From: Choricystis sp. odSpoLacu1
Lineage: Eukaryota; Chlorophyta; Trebouxiophyceae
NCBI GenBank assembly: GCA_958009055.1
Contig: OY253662.1
Coordinates: 372,001 to 436,000, forward strand
Length of the DNA: 64,000 bases
Direction of reading: 5' to 3'
Of the stretch, positions 21,699-32,445 are shown in pieces. Position 1 is the stretch's first letter; each line of letters starts with the position of its first letter. The notes under the pieces are model-generated. The model was not told the origin of the DNA and searched no databases. It was given only the letters and a program-made list of their open reading frames with translations. The position numbers and the translations under genes are program-made.

Positions 21699-21853
21699 TG
21701 CGAGAGGGAGAGGGAGAGAGAGGACAGCAGCAAAGCTTGGACAAGAGTGTGGAAGTGAAATCAATTTCACTCTCGCTCACCCGTTTGTGTGTGTGGGGGG
21801 ATCGCGCGCCCCACGCTCCCCCTCGCTCCCACACCCACACACCCACCCTCCTC
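21699..21853. promoter_or_regulatory. Bidirectional promoter with perfect 18 bp palindrome
   Basis: Between the two divergent starts lies AGTGAAATCAATTTCACT (21754-21771), an 8 bp perfect inverted repeat around CA. It overlaps TTTCACTCTCGCT, a motif found in similar form at 16273-16286 and 39431-39441. The symmetry suits a dimeric transcription factor site; the factor is unknown. Confidence 0.5.
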
Positions 21854-22015
21854 ATGATCAACTGGAAGAAGCTGGACGCGTGGCGCGGCAACCCGCTGCT
21901 GACCAATACGATGCGCGCATCCGCGCCGGGCTTCCTGCTCGGCGCGGCCGCGTTTGCCCTGCACGTGGCGTACGACAAGGCCACAGCCAAGGAGGGGGCG
22001 ACAGGACACCACTGA
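21854..22015 (+). CDS. NDUFB3: Complex I subunit B12 (NDUFB3-like), 53 residues
   Basis: This tiny single-exon gene encodes MINWKKLDAWRGNPLLTNTM and onwards. Plant and animal NDUFB3/B12 share the pattern W-R-x-x-P-x-L-T-N, then R-x-x-x-P-G and one transmembrane helix; here DAWRGNPLLTNTMRASAPGF is followed by LLGAAAFALHVAYDK. B12 is a single-pass accessory subunit in the membrane arm of mitochondrial NADH:ubiquinone oxidoreductase. Length is at the short end of the family (about 65-100 residues), as in plants. The ATG at 21854 is the only sensible start and no presequence is needed. A TGTAA motif follows 149 bp after the stop. Confidence 0.75.
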   Translation: MINWKKLDAWRGNPLLTNTMRASAPGFLLGAAAFALHVAYDKATAKEGATGHH

Positions 22016-22163
22016 TTGATGGAGCGTGTGTGAGGGGGTGGGGGGGAGCGGGGCGGGGAGACGATGCGCAGGAAACGCCTTGTGCGCTGCCCCACCCCCC
22101 CCCACCACCACCCGCCCGCCGCTGTGATGGTGTTGTTTTCGCGCCCCAGTGTGTGCGTTCATG

Positions 22164-22168
22164 TGTAA
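22164..22168 (+). terminator. Possible TGTAA poly(A) signal of NDUFB3 gene
   Basis: TGTAA sits about 149 bp after the stop codon, in the gap before the convergent gene, followed by an A run. Confidence 0.35.
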
Positions 22169-22220
22169 AAAAGCTCGTTCTTTCTTTTCAGGCCACAATC
22201 ACCCTTCCTCTTCTCTTGTG

Positions 22221-23750
22221 TCACGCGGTCGCCGCGCCGCCCCACCACGCCCCTCCCTCGTTGTCAGCCGCGCCCCGCAACGCCTCCTCCTCCCGCGGCC
22301 GAGGCCGCTTGCTCCCTCCGAGCCCCTCCCGCACGCCGCGCGCGACGAGGCCCGCCGCGCGACCCACCACCGTGGCCAGCAGCCACGTGACCGCCGCCCC
22401 GAGCCTGGCCCCCGCCGCCCTCGCGGCGGGCGCCAGCGCGTCCGCGGCTTCAATGGCCAGGGCCAGGGCGGCCCGCCAGCCGCGCAGGGCCGCGGCGTCC
22501 GCGGCGCGCAGCGCGCGCGCGCGCGCGCGACGGAGAGAGCGCCCCCGGGGCCTGGGCACCACAGGCTGACGCGCCCTTCGACAATGTCTATCACATCCGC
22601 TGGGGCGGCCGCCGCGGCCGCCAGGGCGGCCGCGTTGCGGGCGCGGTCGATGGAGCGCGGGGAGAGGGCGACTGAAGGGGACAGCAGCGCGGCCGCGGCT
22701 GCGTCTCCGGTCGCAGCGGCCGCCAGGGCGGCCGCCGCGGCCGCGTCTGCGGCGCGGCAGGCGGCGTCCAGCAGCAGGGCGGCAGGGGGCGGGGAAGGAG
22801 AGGGGGAGGGGCGCGCCGCAACGCCGCGCTCCCGCGGCGCGCCCACCCTCGCTCCATCCAGCAGAGCCATGGCCGCGCCCCGGCTGCCGGCCAGGCGGGT
22901 GCCACCGTGTGCGGCCACTGGGGCGGGAGGGCGGGAGGAGGGAGGAGGGAGGGAGGGAGGGGTCGCAGGCTCCCCGCGCGCCGCGGCCGCTAGCGCGCAC
23001 GCGTGCAGCGCGGCCAGCCCCGCCGCCGGCTGCGGCGGCGGCACGGCGGCAGCAGCATCCTCACTTGCTTCTTCCTCCACCGGTTGCATCAACACGCCCG
23101 CGCCCGCCAGCCACGCGCGCTGCGCGGCGGCCGACGCAGACGCAATTGCAACCGCCGCGCTCCACCCTTCGCCTTCCTCCCTTCCCTCTCGTGCTCTTGT
23201 CGCCTCCCGCTCCAGCGCGGCCAGGCAGGTGGCCACCAGGGCGGCCCTCGCCCCGGGGGCCAGGGCCAGCAGCGCGGCGCCGCGCTGCGGGCCGGCGGGA
23301 GGGGACGCGCTGGGGAGGGGGGGCGGCCCCGCCCCATCCAGCGCCTCCCAGGCTGCATCCAAGATGGTGGCGTTTGTTGGCAGAGGCGGCGGGGACGGCG
23401 CCGCGGCGGGAGGCGGAGGAGGCAGGTCGGCAACGGGAAGCGTCGGCCGGCGCACCACAGGCGCCGCGGCGGAGGCGGCCAGCGCGCCCGCGGCGGCGGC
23501 GGCCAACAAGGCGTCTAGGCCAGGGTAGGCCGTCAGCGCTGTCCACGCTGTTGAGGAGAGAGGGAGAGGGGGATGGGCCGTCGAAAACCGAAAAATCAGC
23601 GCGCCCCCTATTTTCGCGCCCGCCCCGCCGCCGCCCAGTCTTTTCACACGCACGCGCACCGCTTAACGGCAGCTCAACGGCGGCCCTGCAGGTCGGAGGG
23701 CGCAACGCGCGAGCCTGCGGCCGCAGCTGAGGCGACGTGCTGGGTCGCAT
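22221..23750 (-). CDS. Alanine-rich probable plastid protein, unknown function
   Basis: Exon 1 (23750-23660) encodes a Ser/Arg/Pro-rich leader without acids (MRPSTSPQLRPQARALRPPT), like a plastid transit peptide. Exon 2 begins at 23547 after a phase-1 GTGCGC...CAACAG intron and opens with SAWTALTAYPGLDALL. The product is extremely Ala-rich, with recognisable segments such as ATILDAAWEALDGAG, LAALEREATRAREG and ADVIDIVEGRVSLW. The frame changes at a (CG)n run (22511-22529). One CG unit fewer (or one base more) leads to ALRAADAAALRGWRAALALA and a C-terminal hydrophobic helix (AAVTWLLATVVGRAAGLV), stop 22221, about 471 residues. The uncorrected frame ends at 22199 in Trp/Arg-rich sequence. I do not recognise the family. 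Confidence 0.55.
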
Positions 23751-23856
23751 TTTTTCCGTTTCGCTTTCTGCTGCCCGCGCGTTCCGACCACTCTCCGGCT
23801 CTCCGGACGCACTCTCGACCCTTGCTTCTTTCCTTCGTTCCGCTTTCCCCTTCCAC
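23751..23856. promoter_or_regulatory. Bidirectional promoter, Ala-rich plastid gene / starch synthase III
   Basis: The two start codons are 106 bp apart. The segment is C/T-rich on the plus strand and contains CACTCTCG at 23810-23817, an octamer also present in the promoters at 21768 and 39434. Confidence 0.45.
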
Positions 23857-26800
23857 ATGCGCGCCCAGCCGCGCACGCTGGCCTCTCGGCTGGCGCCCTC
23901 GGCTGGCGCACGGCCGCACATGCGCCCAGGCGCGCCGCGGCGGGCGCGGGTGAGTTGGAGGAGCAAGGGGGAGCGATTGCGCAGGAGGGTCGGCCTCGCG
24001 ACAAGCGCTTGCCTCCCAGCCCTCGTCTGCCGCATTCAGCCCTCGCGCCACCTCCCAGCCGCGAGCCAGGGCCTTGGGTGGGGGGCCCCGCATGCCGAAG
24101 GAAGCGAGGAGACCGCCGCCCCCACGTGCGGAAAGAGAAAAAGCGAGGCGGCACCGACGACCCTTCTCACCCACACACACAGGCCGCACCGGACGCCGAC
24201 GCGCTGGCCGCTGAAAACGCGGCCCTGGCCGCCCGCCTGGAGCCCCTGCTGGCCGCCCTGCCCGAGGATCAGGCTGCTGCATTCAGGGAGAAGCATGCAG
24301 CGCTGCGGGCGGCGATCGCTGTGGCGGCAGAGAGTGACGCCGACGGGGCCGCGGCCGCCGACACGCTGCCACCCTCCCCCCAACCCTCCACCATCGGCGG
24401 CGTCGCCGTGTCCGCCGCTCCAGACGGCACCGTCACGTTCCAGTTTGGACGGGACGTGCGGGCGGGGGCGAGTGTGGGGCGGCCGGCGGCGCGGCGGTCG
24501 GTCGCTGCGCGCGCCGCGCCGCGTGGGAAAGGAGGCGGTGGCGCCAACAGCCCCCCACCGCCACCGCCACCGCGCCGCAAAGCCAAGGCGGGGGAGCCGG
24601 CGGTGACGGCGACGACGACGACGACGACGACGCGGCCGCCGCCACCCCCGCCGCGCGACCCGGCACTCGAAGCCGCGGCCGCTGCCGCCACCGCCCTCAC
24701 TTCCTCCGACTGGCCCGCCTTCGACGCCGCCGTCGACACCATCCTGGCCGCCTCTTCCCCCGCCGCAGACGCCGCCCTGGCCACGTCCCTCGCGTCGGGC
24801 GTCGCCCCCCCCGTGCCGGAGGGGAGGGGGGACTGGGTCTGGTTTTGCGTGCCGCCGCGGCCGGTGGCTGGGGCGCCGCTGTCCGTCTTCTACAACTCGG
24901 CCGCCCCAGCAGCCGCGCTGGCGGGGCGGGAGCCAGCCTCCTTGCGCATCCACGCCCGCGTCAACGGGTGGGCCGCCCCCCTGGCGTCCGCGGCCCCCGG
25001 CGACGGCGCGGGCGGTGCGGCTGACCTGTTTCCGTGCGAGGCCGCGCCGCTCGCCCCCCACGCCGCCGGCGCCTGGGCCATGGCCGTCATCGTCCCTCCT
25101 CCCGACGCCTACGAACTCAACTTTGTCGTCGACGGCGGCGGCGACGGCGCCGTGGACAATGCGGGGGGGGACGACTACGTTGTTGCCCTCGCGTCTCGCA
25201 CGACGCGCGAGTCCTGGGAAGAAGCCGATTTAGAGCGCGCCGCCGCCGTGGCAGCCGCCCGGCGGGACGCGGAGGCGGCGGCCGCGCGCGCGGCTGCTGT
25301 CGCGGAAGCCGCCGCCGCGCGGGAGGGGGACAGGGAGCGTGGGCGCGCGGCGGCATGCGCCGCGGTCGGGGCGGCTGCCGCCGCTCGCGCGCGCGCCGCG
25401 CCCACCGCCCTCCCCCTGTGGACGACGGCCCCCTCCCCCCTGGTGCCGGGCGGGGGGGGCGTCCTCTACTACAACGCGGCGGCGGGGCCACTTGCAGGGC
25501 TGGATGGGGGCGGGTTGACGCTGCACAGCGGGCACGGCGAGCGGTGGGAGGGGGCGGCCGACGTGGAGATGACGCGCAGCCCGCCCCCACCCGGCGTTGC
25601 GAAGGACAAGGCTTCCTCCTCCACGTCTTCCCCCTCCTCCACGTCTTCCCCCTCCTCCACGTCTTCCCCCTCCTCCACGTCTTCCCCCTCCTCCACGTCT
25701 TCCCCCTCCTCCACGTCTTCCCCCTCCTCCACGTCTTCCCCCTCCTCCACGTCTTCCCCCTCCTCCACCTCGTCCTCCTGGTGGCGGGCGCCGCTGGCGG
25801 TGGGGGCGGCCGACGGCGCCCTCCCGTTTGTGGTTCGCGTTTCTTCCTCTGATCCCGCCACCGCCGCTGTCGACAACGCCGCCGGCGCCGACCACTGGAT
25901 CGCTGTCGCCCGCCCCCCCGCCCACGCCACCGACGCCGCGTGGTCGACCGCCCTGGAGCCCGAGTTTGAGGCGGTGGAACGCGCCGCCCGCGAAGCCGCG
26001 TCTGCGGCCGCCGCGGCTCGGGACGCCGCGCACGCGGCCGCGCGCGCGGACGCGGCCGCCAACGCCCGCGCCCTGCGCCGCCGCCAGATGAGGCACGTGT
26101 TTTACACGACGCCTGATGACCCGCGGGCGGGGGAGAGTGTGACGCTGCACTACTCTCCCGCGGGGGGGGACGTGTTGGCGCACGCGTCGACCGTCTTTGC
26201 CGACATCGGCTTCAACCGGTGGACCCACCCCCGGTCCCACCGCGGGGTGGAGATGGCGACGCCCAAGGGCGGGGAGGCGCACTGGACGGCGACGGTGGCC
26301 GTGCCCAAGAGGTGAGAGGAGTCTGGTTGGAAGGGGGTGTTTTTCCTCCGTTTTTTTTTCGCAGAATCCAGCCCACTCCACACACTCAAACACACACACC
26401 ACCCCAATCCACACCAGCGCCTACTCCCTGCAAGCGGCCTTCTCCGATGGCGGCGGCACGTACGACAACCGCGGCGGCGCCGACTATGCTACACCGATCA
26501 TTGGCTGCCCCCTGCCCGAGCCAGGGCTGCACGTCATGCACGTGGCGGTGGAGATGGCCCCCATTGCCAAAGTGGGGGGGCTGGCAGACGTCGTCACTGC
26601 CTTGGGGCGGGCGGTCCAGGACGCGGGCCACCTGGTCGAAGTCGTCCTCCCCAAGTTTGGCTTCTTCAATGCCTCCCCCCTGCTCGGCGCCTCCACCCTG
26701 GACACCGAGTTCGACTATGGCGGCACCCACGTCTGGGTGACGACGTGCGTGGTGGAGGGGTTGAGGTGCTTTTTCATCGAGCCCGCGAACGGCATGTTTT

Positions 26801-28166
26801 CAGACGGCGGCGTCTACGGCCGCTCCGACGACGACGCCCGCTTTGCCTGGTTCTGTGGGGCGGCCCTGGAGTTCATGCTGGCGAGTGGGAGGCAGCCTGA
26901 CATTGTGAGTGTGGGAGTGGGGTTGGGTTGGTGGGTGGGTGAGTGTTGGGGGGAGGGGGTCGGCCTTTTTTGTTTCATCGCCACTCACCCACACTCACCA
27001 CACCCCTTCCCCCACTCTAGATCCACTGCCACGACTGGTCCACCGCCCCCGTCGCCCGCCTGCACTGGTCCAACTACGCGCCCTTCGGCCTCTCGAGGCC
27101 GCGCGTCGTGTTCACGATTCACAACGCTGACTTTGGCATGGACCTCATCGGGGACGCCGCCCACCACTGCCAAGCGTTCACGACGGTGTCGCCCTCGTAT
27201 GCGGGCGAGATTGGGGGGCACCCCGCGCTGGCGCCGCACGCCGGCAAATTCAGGGGGATTCGGAATGGGATCGACGTCGACATTTGGGACCCGTCCACCG
27301 ACGCCTTCCTGCCCCTCCCCTACGACGCGTCCACCGTGGAGGCGGGCAAAGCGGCCGCCAGGGCGGAGCTGAGGCGGAGGGTGGGGTTAACAGACTGGGG
27401 CGACAAACCGATCGTGGCTGTTGTCTCGCGCCTGACCGCCCAGAAAGGCATCCACCTGATCGAACACGGCGCCCGCAAAGCCCTGGCCCGGGGTGCCCAG
27501 TTTGTGCTGCTCGGTTCCGCCCCCGACCCCCGCGTCCAGGCCACGTTCAACGGGCTGGCGGCTTCCCTGGGTGGCCCCGACGCGTCGTTTGTGTTTACAT
27601 TCGATGAACCCCTGTCCCACCTCATCTACGCGGCGGCCGACCTGATGCTGGTGCCCAGCATGTTTGAGCCGTGCGGGTTGACCCAGCTGACGGCGATGCG
27701 GTGAGCATTGTGTGGGGTTGTGGTGGGTGGGGTGGGTTAGGGGGGGTGAACAAACAACAAAAAAGGATTCACACTCACACTCTGACACCCACACCCCCTC
27801 CTACCACACCCCCTCCTACCACACCCCCTCCTACCACACCCCAGCTACGGCGCCCTCCCCGTCGTTCGCGCCACCGGCGGCCTGCGCGACACCGTGTTCG
27901 ACGTGGACCACGACCTCTCCAAAGCCGCGTGGGAGGTCGCGGGCTCCACCGATGCCGCGGGCGACGGCCCACGCTGCACCAACGGGTGGACTTTTGAGGG
28001 CACGGACGCGGGGGCGCTGGATTCAGCGCTGGACAGGGCGCTCAACGCGTACTGGGAAGCGCGCGAGTGGTTCCGCGAGACGCAGGCGCGCGTGGCACGC
28101 CAAGACTGGTCGTGGGCGGCGCCGTCGGTGGACTATGTGGACGTGTACTGGCGGGCGCGGCAGTGA
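23857..28166 (+). CDS. SSIII: Soluble starch synthase III with three starch-binding modules
   Basis: SSIII extends alpha-1,4-glucan chains of starch in the plastid from ADP-glucose. Exons 23857-23949, 24183-26311, 26418-26904, 27021-27700 and 27845-28166 give 1,236 residues. Exon 1 is a plastid transit peptide. An Ala-rich helical segment follows, then three CBM53-type starch-binding modules (about 247-375, 441-608 and 667-775) with markers LSVFYNS, LYYNAA and HYSPAGG plus aromatic motifs such as GFNRWTH and GTYDNRGGADY. The GT5 domain starts near residue 778 with the ADP-glucose motif KVGGLADVV, continues through HCHDWSTAPVARL and VVSRLTAQKGIHL, and has the second motif FEPCGLTQL. A tandem SSTSSP minisatellite lies inside the second module region. 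All junctions keep the frame. Start choice: first ATG of the leader; ATG at 23920 is an alternative. Confidence 0.95.
25613..25776 (+). repeat. Coding minisatellite, 18 bp unit, in SSIII
   Basis: About nine tandem copies of an 18-base unit (TCCTCCACGTCTTCCCCC) encode SSTSSP repeats. The copies are nearly identical in DNA, so the array is young and likely length-variable; because the unit is a multiple of three, changes keep the frame. It forms a Ser/Thr/Pro linker in the second starch-binding segment. Confidence 0.9.
27789..27842. repeat. Short tandem repeat in SSIII intron 4
   Basis: A 15-base unit (ACACCCCCTCCTACC) is repeated about three and a half times directly before the acceptor of exon 5, so the polypyrimidine tract itself is made of the repeat. 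Confidence 0.7.
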
Positions 28167-28786
28167 GAGGGGAGAGAGAGAAAGAGAGGAGAGAAGTTGT
28201 TTGAGCGCAGGCTTTGGGAGAGAGAGGAAAGCAACACCCATACCGAAGGGCAGAACAGCACACACACCCCGCCCACACACCCCACTTCTTTGAGCACAAT
28301 ACCAGACCAGCAGGGCACAGGGGGTCGAGCATGTTTGTGAGTTCTTTGTTTCTTTTTTGTGCGTGTTGACAATCGGGCAAGAAAGAGAGAGAGAAAGAGA
28401 GAGAAAAAAAAGAGCGGTATGTTTTCAGGTTTATTTGTTTTTGCTTCTTTCTCCGCATTTCCTCCTCCTCCACTCTCTCTTTCTCGACCCCCGGCCTCGT
28501 GACTTTGAGTGTGAGACTCGAAAACAAGAGAGACACCAAGGCTGGGTTTTTTGTGCGGGTAAAAGCCAGGGGGTTACACATCCCCCCCCTTCTCCCACAA
28601 AAATCATCTCTTCACACACACACACACACACAAACACAGCTTCTCTCTTTTTTCTCGTGATCCTCAAAAAATCAGGAGGAAAAAAATGGTGAGTTAGGGG
28701 AGGGCTGGGTTTTGAAAAAACAATCCTCTCTCCCTCCCAACACACACACACACTCACTCACGCCTCTCTCTCTCCCAACCCCATCC
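28167..28786. other. Convergent intergenic region, 620 bp
   Basis: Holds 3' ends of the starch synthase gene (plus) and the P450 gene (minus). It has GA-rich and CT-rich tracts, a CA run at about 28613-28637 and, on the minus strand, TGTAA (28574-28578) that may be the P450 poly(A) signal. No coding sequence is supported. Confidence 0.5.
28574..28578 (-). terminator. Possible TGTAA poly(A) signal of the P450 gene
   Basis: TTACA on the plus strand reads TGTAA on the minus strand, about 210 bp beyond the P450 stop. Confidence 0.3.
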
Positions 28787-30898
28787 TCACGCCAGCAGCC
28801 CCGGCCTCGGCTCCGCGTGCATGAACATACCATCCTTGATGCCGACGACCAGGGTGTACTGCTCCCGTTTGGCCACGCCGTCCGCGCCCCCCATGGAATC
28901 GGCGAGGCGGAAGTGGAAGCGGGCGAGCAGGTGAGCGAGCGTCGTGGGCAGCGTCGTCATGGCCAGCGACTGGCCGACGCAGTTGCGGGGGCCGTCGGCA
29001 AAAGGGAAGTAGCGTTTGGGGCGGTCCAAGGAGGCGGCGGCATCGGCGGCGGCGGCGGTGGGGGAGCCGGTGGAGGCAGTGGCGCCAGCCGCGAGCGCGG
29101 CGGCCGCGTCGTCGGCCCACCCGGCGTACCACTCTTTCGGCATCGGCAGCCGGTCGGCGTACTCGCACCCCGCCGTCTCCAGCCAGCGTTCGGGTTTGAA
29201 GACACTCGGCTCATCCCAGTTGTGGGCTGCATTCTGCATGGCGTGGTGGGGCACCCACACCAGCGCACCGCGCGGCACGGTCAGACGCCCGCCCGCCAAC
29301 GCCAGGTCCTGGGTGTGGCACACCCGAATCTGACCAATCCCGACGGGAGGGTACATGCGCAGCACCTCCTTGATGAAGGCTTGCAGGTAGGTGAGTTTGG
29401 CCAGGTCGGCCCACTCCACGCGGCGTGGGGTCGGACGGGTCGGCGTGACGAGCAGGTCGGCGGCATCCAACTCTGCCAGAATCTTGGCCTCCACGTCCGG
29501 GTGCTGGGACAGCAGGTACAGCGCCCACGTGCCCGTGTGCCCCGTGGTGTCGATGCCCGCAAAGAAGAGGGCCGCGATCTCGGGCGCCATTTGGGCGTCG
29601 GTCAGTGGGGCGCCGGTTTTCGGGTCGCGCACTTTTTGGAGCAGCGTGCAAAACGAGCCGGGCGCCGTGTGCGTCGCCTTGATGTGGGCCAGCAGCTTGC
29701 GCACGACGCCCCGCCAGTGCGCCATCAGAGCGTGGCCGTGCTTGACGCCCGCGTCCCAGAAGGCGAGCTGTTTGTGGGGGCGGTCGAGGCGGTCCACAAT
29801 CTCTTCCGTCGCCGCGAGCATGACGGCCACGTTGCGCCCAGGGCCCTCCTTCTCCCCATCATCGCCCGCCGCAAACGCGGCCAGGGCACCCATGTCTTGT
29901 TCAAAGCCCAAGCGGCCGATGACGTCCATGGATTCACGGAGGAGGATGTTGTCGACGTTGAGTGGTTCCGGGGTGCCGTCGGGTCCCGCCGCTTTGGCAC
30001 GCGCCACCAGGATGTCGCTCAAGTTGTCGCACGCGCCCCGGATCACATCGAACGCGTACTTCATGTTGGTGACGGAGAAGGCGGGGGCGACGCCCTTGCG
30101 CAGGGCTTTCCAGTGGGCGTTGGTGGGGCCGGTGAGTAGGTTGACCCCCCCAAAAAACTCGTCCAAAAACGAGTACTGGAACCGAAACTTGTCCAGGTGG
30201 GGGGACCGCAGCACGGCGCGCGCCAGGATGGGGTCGGTGACGATGACGCCCTGGTAGTGCATGACGCGGAAGCGGGTGACGGGACCGTAGACGTTTGCCA
30301 ACCGCGTTGCTTCGCGGTGCGAGTCTTTTTCGGTCAGCATGCGCCACTGGCCCAGCACGCCCAGGCCGGAGGGACCAGGAAGAGGGGCCAGGGCGCGGGA
30401 GCGGCGCGGGATCTCGGCGAAGAAGCTGGTGGGGTGGGGTGGGGTGGGGGGTGTGCGTTTTTTTTTCACTCGGGGAAGGAAAGTCGCGGCCCGCGCGCGC
30501 GCGGGGCTAGCTCGCGGATTGGAGCCCCCACAAAACACTCCCCCACCTTCCCTCCCCGCCTCCCCCCGCTCCACACTGCCCCTGGATGCACACTCTACAT
30601 TAACAGCGTGCGACTGGGGTGACGGTTGCACGCGGGCAGGGTGTGCCAGCGACAGGGGCGCCCCACCTACGCCAATCCCAGCGTGTCAAAAGACTCGCGA
30701 CGTCGCAACCTCCCCCTTCCCCCTTGTGGCGGCGCGCTCCTCCCTCTTATCCTCCCCCCCAAACACACCACAAGACACTCACCGAATCGTGCGCCTCAGT
30801 TTGTAGGCGGTCAACGCAACCAGCAGCATCCAGACGGCGAGCAGGGCGTGCGGGAGCGACGCGCAGCCGATGGGGAGCGGGCGCGAAAGGACAGACAT
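28787..30898 (-). CDS. Membrane-anchored cytochrome P450
   Basis: Exon 1 (30898-30783) encodes an N-terminal membrane anchor (SLPHALLAVWMLLVALTAYK); exon 2 (30425-28787) follows a GTGAGT...CAG intron, 584 residues in all. P450 landmarks are in order: Pro-rich hinge LAPLPGPSGLGVLGQW, helix C WKALRKGVAPAF, helix I oxygen-binding AGIDTTGHTG (about residue 327), the ExxR motif KEVLRMYPPVG (about 392), PERW, and the heme loop FPFADGPRNCVGQSLA (Cys about 520). Inserts rich in Ala (about 480-505) and Pro precede the heme loop. The FxxGPRNCxGQ pattern resembles CYP4/86-clan fatty-acid or alkane hydroxylases more than CYP97 carotenoid hydroxylases, but I cannot assign a family. The anchor, with no transit peptide, suggests ER location. 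Confidence 0.92.
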
Positions 30899-31210
30899 CT
30901 TGGTTTTAGCGTGCGTGGGATTGGCGACGGGGGGGTGTTGGTTGTGACTGTGTCTTGGTGTGACACAGAGACGGAGGGGGGAGAGGGGGGGACGCCCACG
31001 CCGCGCGGGGGGGAAAAAACAGGGGAAGAGTGTGGCCTGACAGGCCGGGAGAGCGCGAGAGACAACAACAAAAAAAACAGGCCGCGCGCCTCTCTCCCCT
31101 CTCTTTCTCTCGTTTTTTTTTCGTCGTACAACAGAGCAGGTGTGTCTTGCCTCTAAACACAAAAATGTCAACCCAGCAAACAACAAACAGGCGGGGGGCG
31201 CAGCCACCCC
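30899..31210. other. Intergenic region, 312 bp, between same-strand genes
   Basis: It must contain the P450 promoter and the 3' UTR of CGLD27, both on the minus strand. It is T-rich/G-rich in blocks with A runs at 31068-31078. No ORF is convincing. Confidence 0.45.
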
Positions 31211-32177
31211 TCACCACCGCGCACACACCGCGGCGCTCGCCCCCGCCGCCGCCCGCAGCACCTCGTCCCCACAGTACCTTGGCCTCCCCTTCTGCGCCTC
31301 CGCTTCAGCCGCTGCAGCATCATCATCCGTGGCCAGGTCGACAGGGGAGGCGACAGCGCGCGAATAGAGGGGGACCCCCTCCGCCACCCGCGGCGGCGGC
31401 CGCCCTCCATCAGGAGCCACCGGCGACGCCGCCAGCCCGCCCGCCGTCACCACGGTGGCGGCGGCGACGCTCGTGAGCACGGCGCGCAGGCGGGTGAGGG
31501 CGGGGCGGGCTTCATAGGCTCCCAGGAGGCGGTCGCGTGCCAGCACGGCCGGTGGTTTCACAAACGTCTGCCCATCATACCACCCGGTCTCTTCATACGG
31601 AATGGCGGCAGACAGCAACCGCGTGGCGACGTAGGACCAGCCCAGGTAGAGGCGGACGGCGACGGCGCCGACGGCGACGAAGCCGCCGAGGGCGGCCGCC
31701 CCAGCAAACTCTGCGGTGGCGGTCGCGGGGGAGTAGGACTGGGCGGCTATGGGGGCGCCAAAGATGGCAACAGTCGCTGCAAAGACGGCGGCCAGGCGGG
31801 CGGCAAAGACGGGGGCGGGGAGGGTGGCCTGTGGGGTGGAAAAGGGAGGGTGGGGTTTTGTTTCTGTTCATCCCTTTTTTCTTCCACGAGACAATCACCA
31901 CACGTCTCTGTGTGTGTGTGTCGCCCCTCTTTCTCTTCTCTCTCACCCAAGAGTACAGCGGCGCCACGCGCAGCGCGGCCAGCTCGTTCACCGGGCGCTG
32001 GTCTGGGGGGATGGCGAGTTCCAGGGAGGGGTCCAGCCCTCCGCCGCCGCCACCGGTGGTGGTGGAGGAGGAGGGGCCGTCCGGGCCGCCGCGGCCGGTG
32101 GCGGAGGGAGGGGGGCGGGGCGCTCGCGCGGGGCGCGCGTGGGGCGCGCGCGCGCGGGTGGGCGCGTGTGCGCGCAT
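31211..32177 (-). CDS. CGLD27: CGLD27/Ycf36-type plastid membrane protein (DUF1230)
   Basis: Exon 1 is 32177-31947 and exon 2 31828-31211, 282 residues. The hallmark segments of the DUF1230 family (Ycf36 in algal plastids and cyanobacteria, CGLD27 in the green lineage) are present: PPDQRPVNELAALRVAPLYS, then about two hydrophobic helices, then RLYLGWSYVATRLLSAAIPY and EETGWYDGQTFVKPPAVLAR, DRLLGAYEARPALTRLR. A Thr/Arg/Ala-rich leader of about 50 residues probably targets the plastid. Plant CGLD27 has been linked to iron limitation and plastid function; its biochemical role is not settled. The final 60 residues (after LRAVLTSVAAATVV) are Ala-rich and may be divergent. The start at 32177 is the first ATG; (GT)n lies just upstream on the plus strand. 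Confidence 0.85.
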
Positions 32178-32385
32178 GGCGTCGAGGAGGGGAGGGGGTG
32201 GTTGCAGTGGTGTGTGTGTGTGTGTGTGTGCCTGCGTGTGGAAGTGGGCGCACGCTGTGGGGACGGCGCGCGCGGTGTGGGAAGCAATTCGCACAGAGGC
32301 CCCGACGTTGTGGCAAAGACCCGTCACTTCGCTCTTTTGTTTGTGTTTAACCAGCCGTGTGCAAAACACGCGTGCGGAAACCAAC

Positions 32386-32425
<40 letters not shown>

Positions 32426-32445
32426 CACACACGCACGCACACACC
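32178..32445. promoter_or_regulatory. Divergent promoter CGLD27 / ACLB with CA microsatellites
   Basis: A (GT)n run (about 32212-32230) lies next to the CGLD27 start and a longer (CA)n run (about 32387-32440) directly abuts the ACLB start codon. Each is a CA-rich leader in the sense of its own gene. The centre (32260-32360) is unique sequence. Confidence 0.55.
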
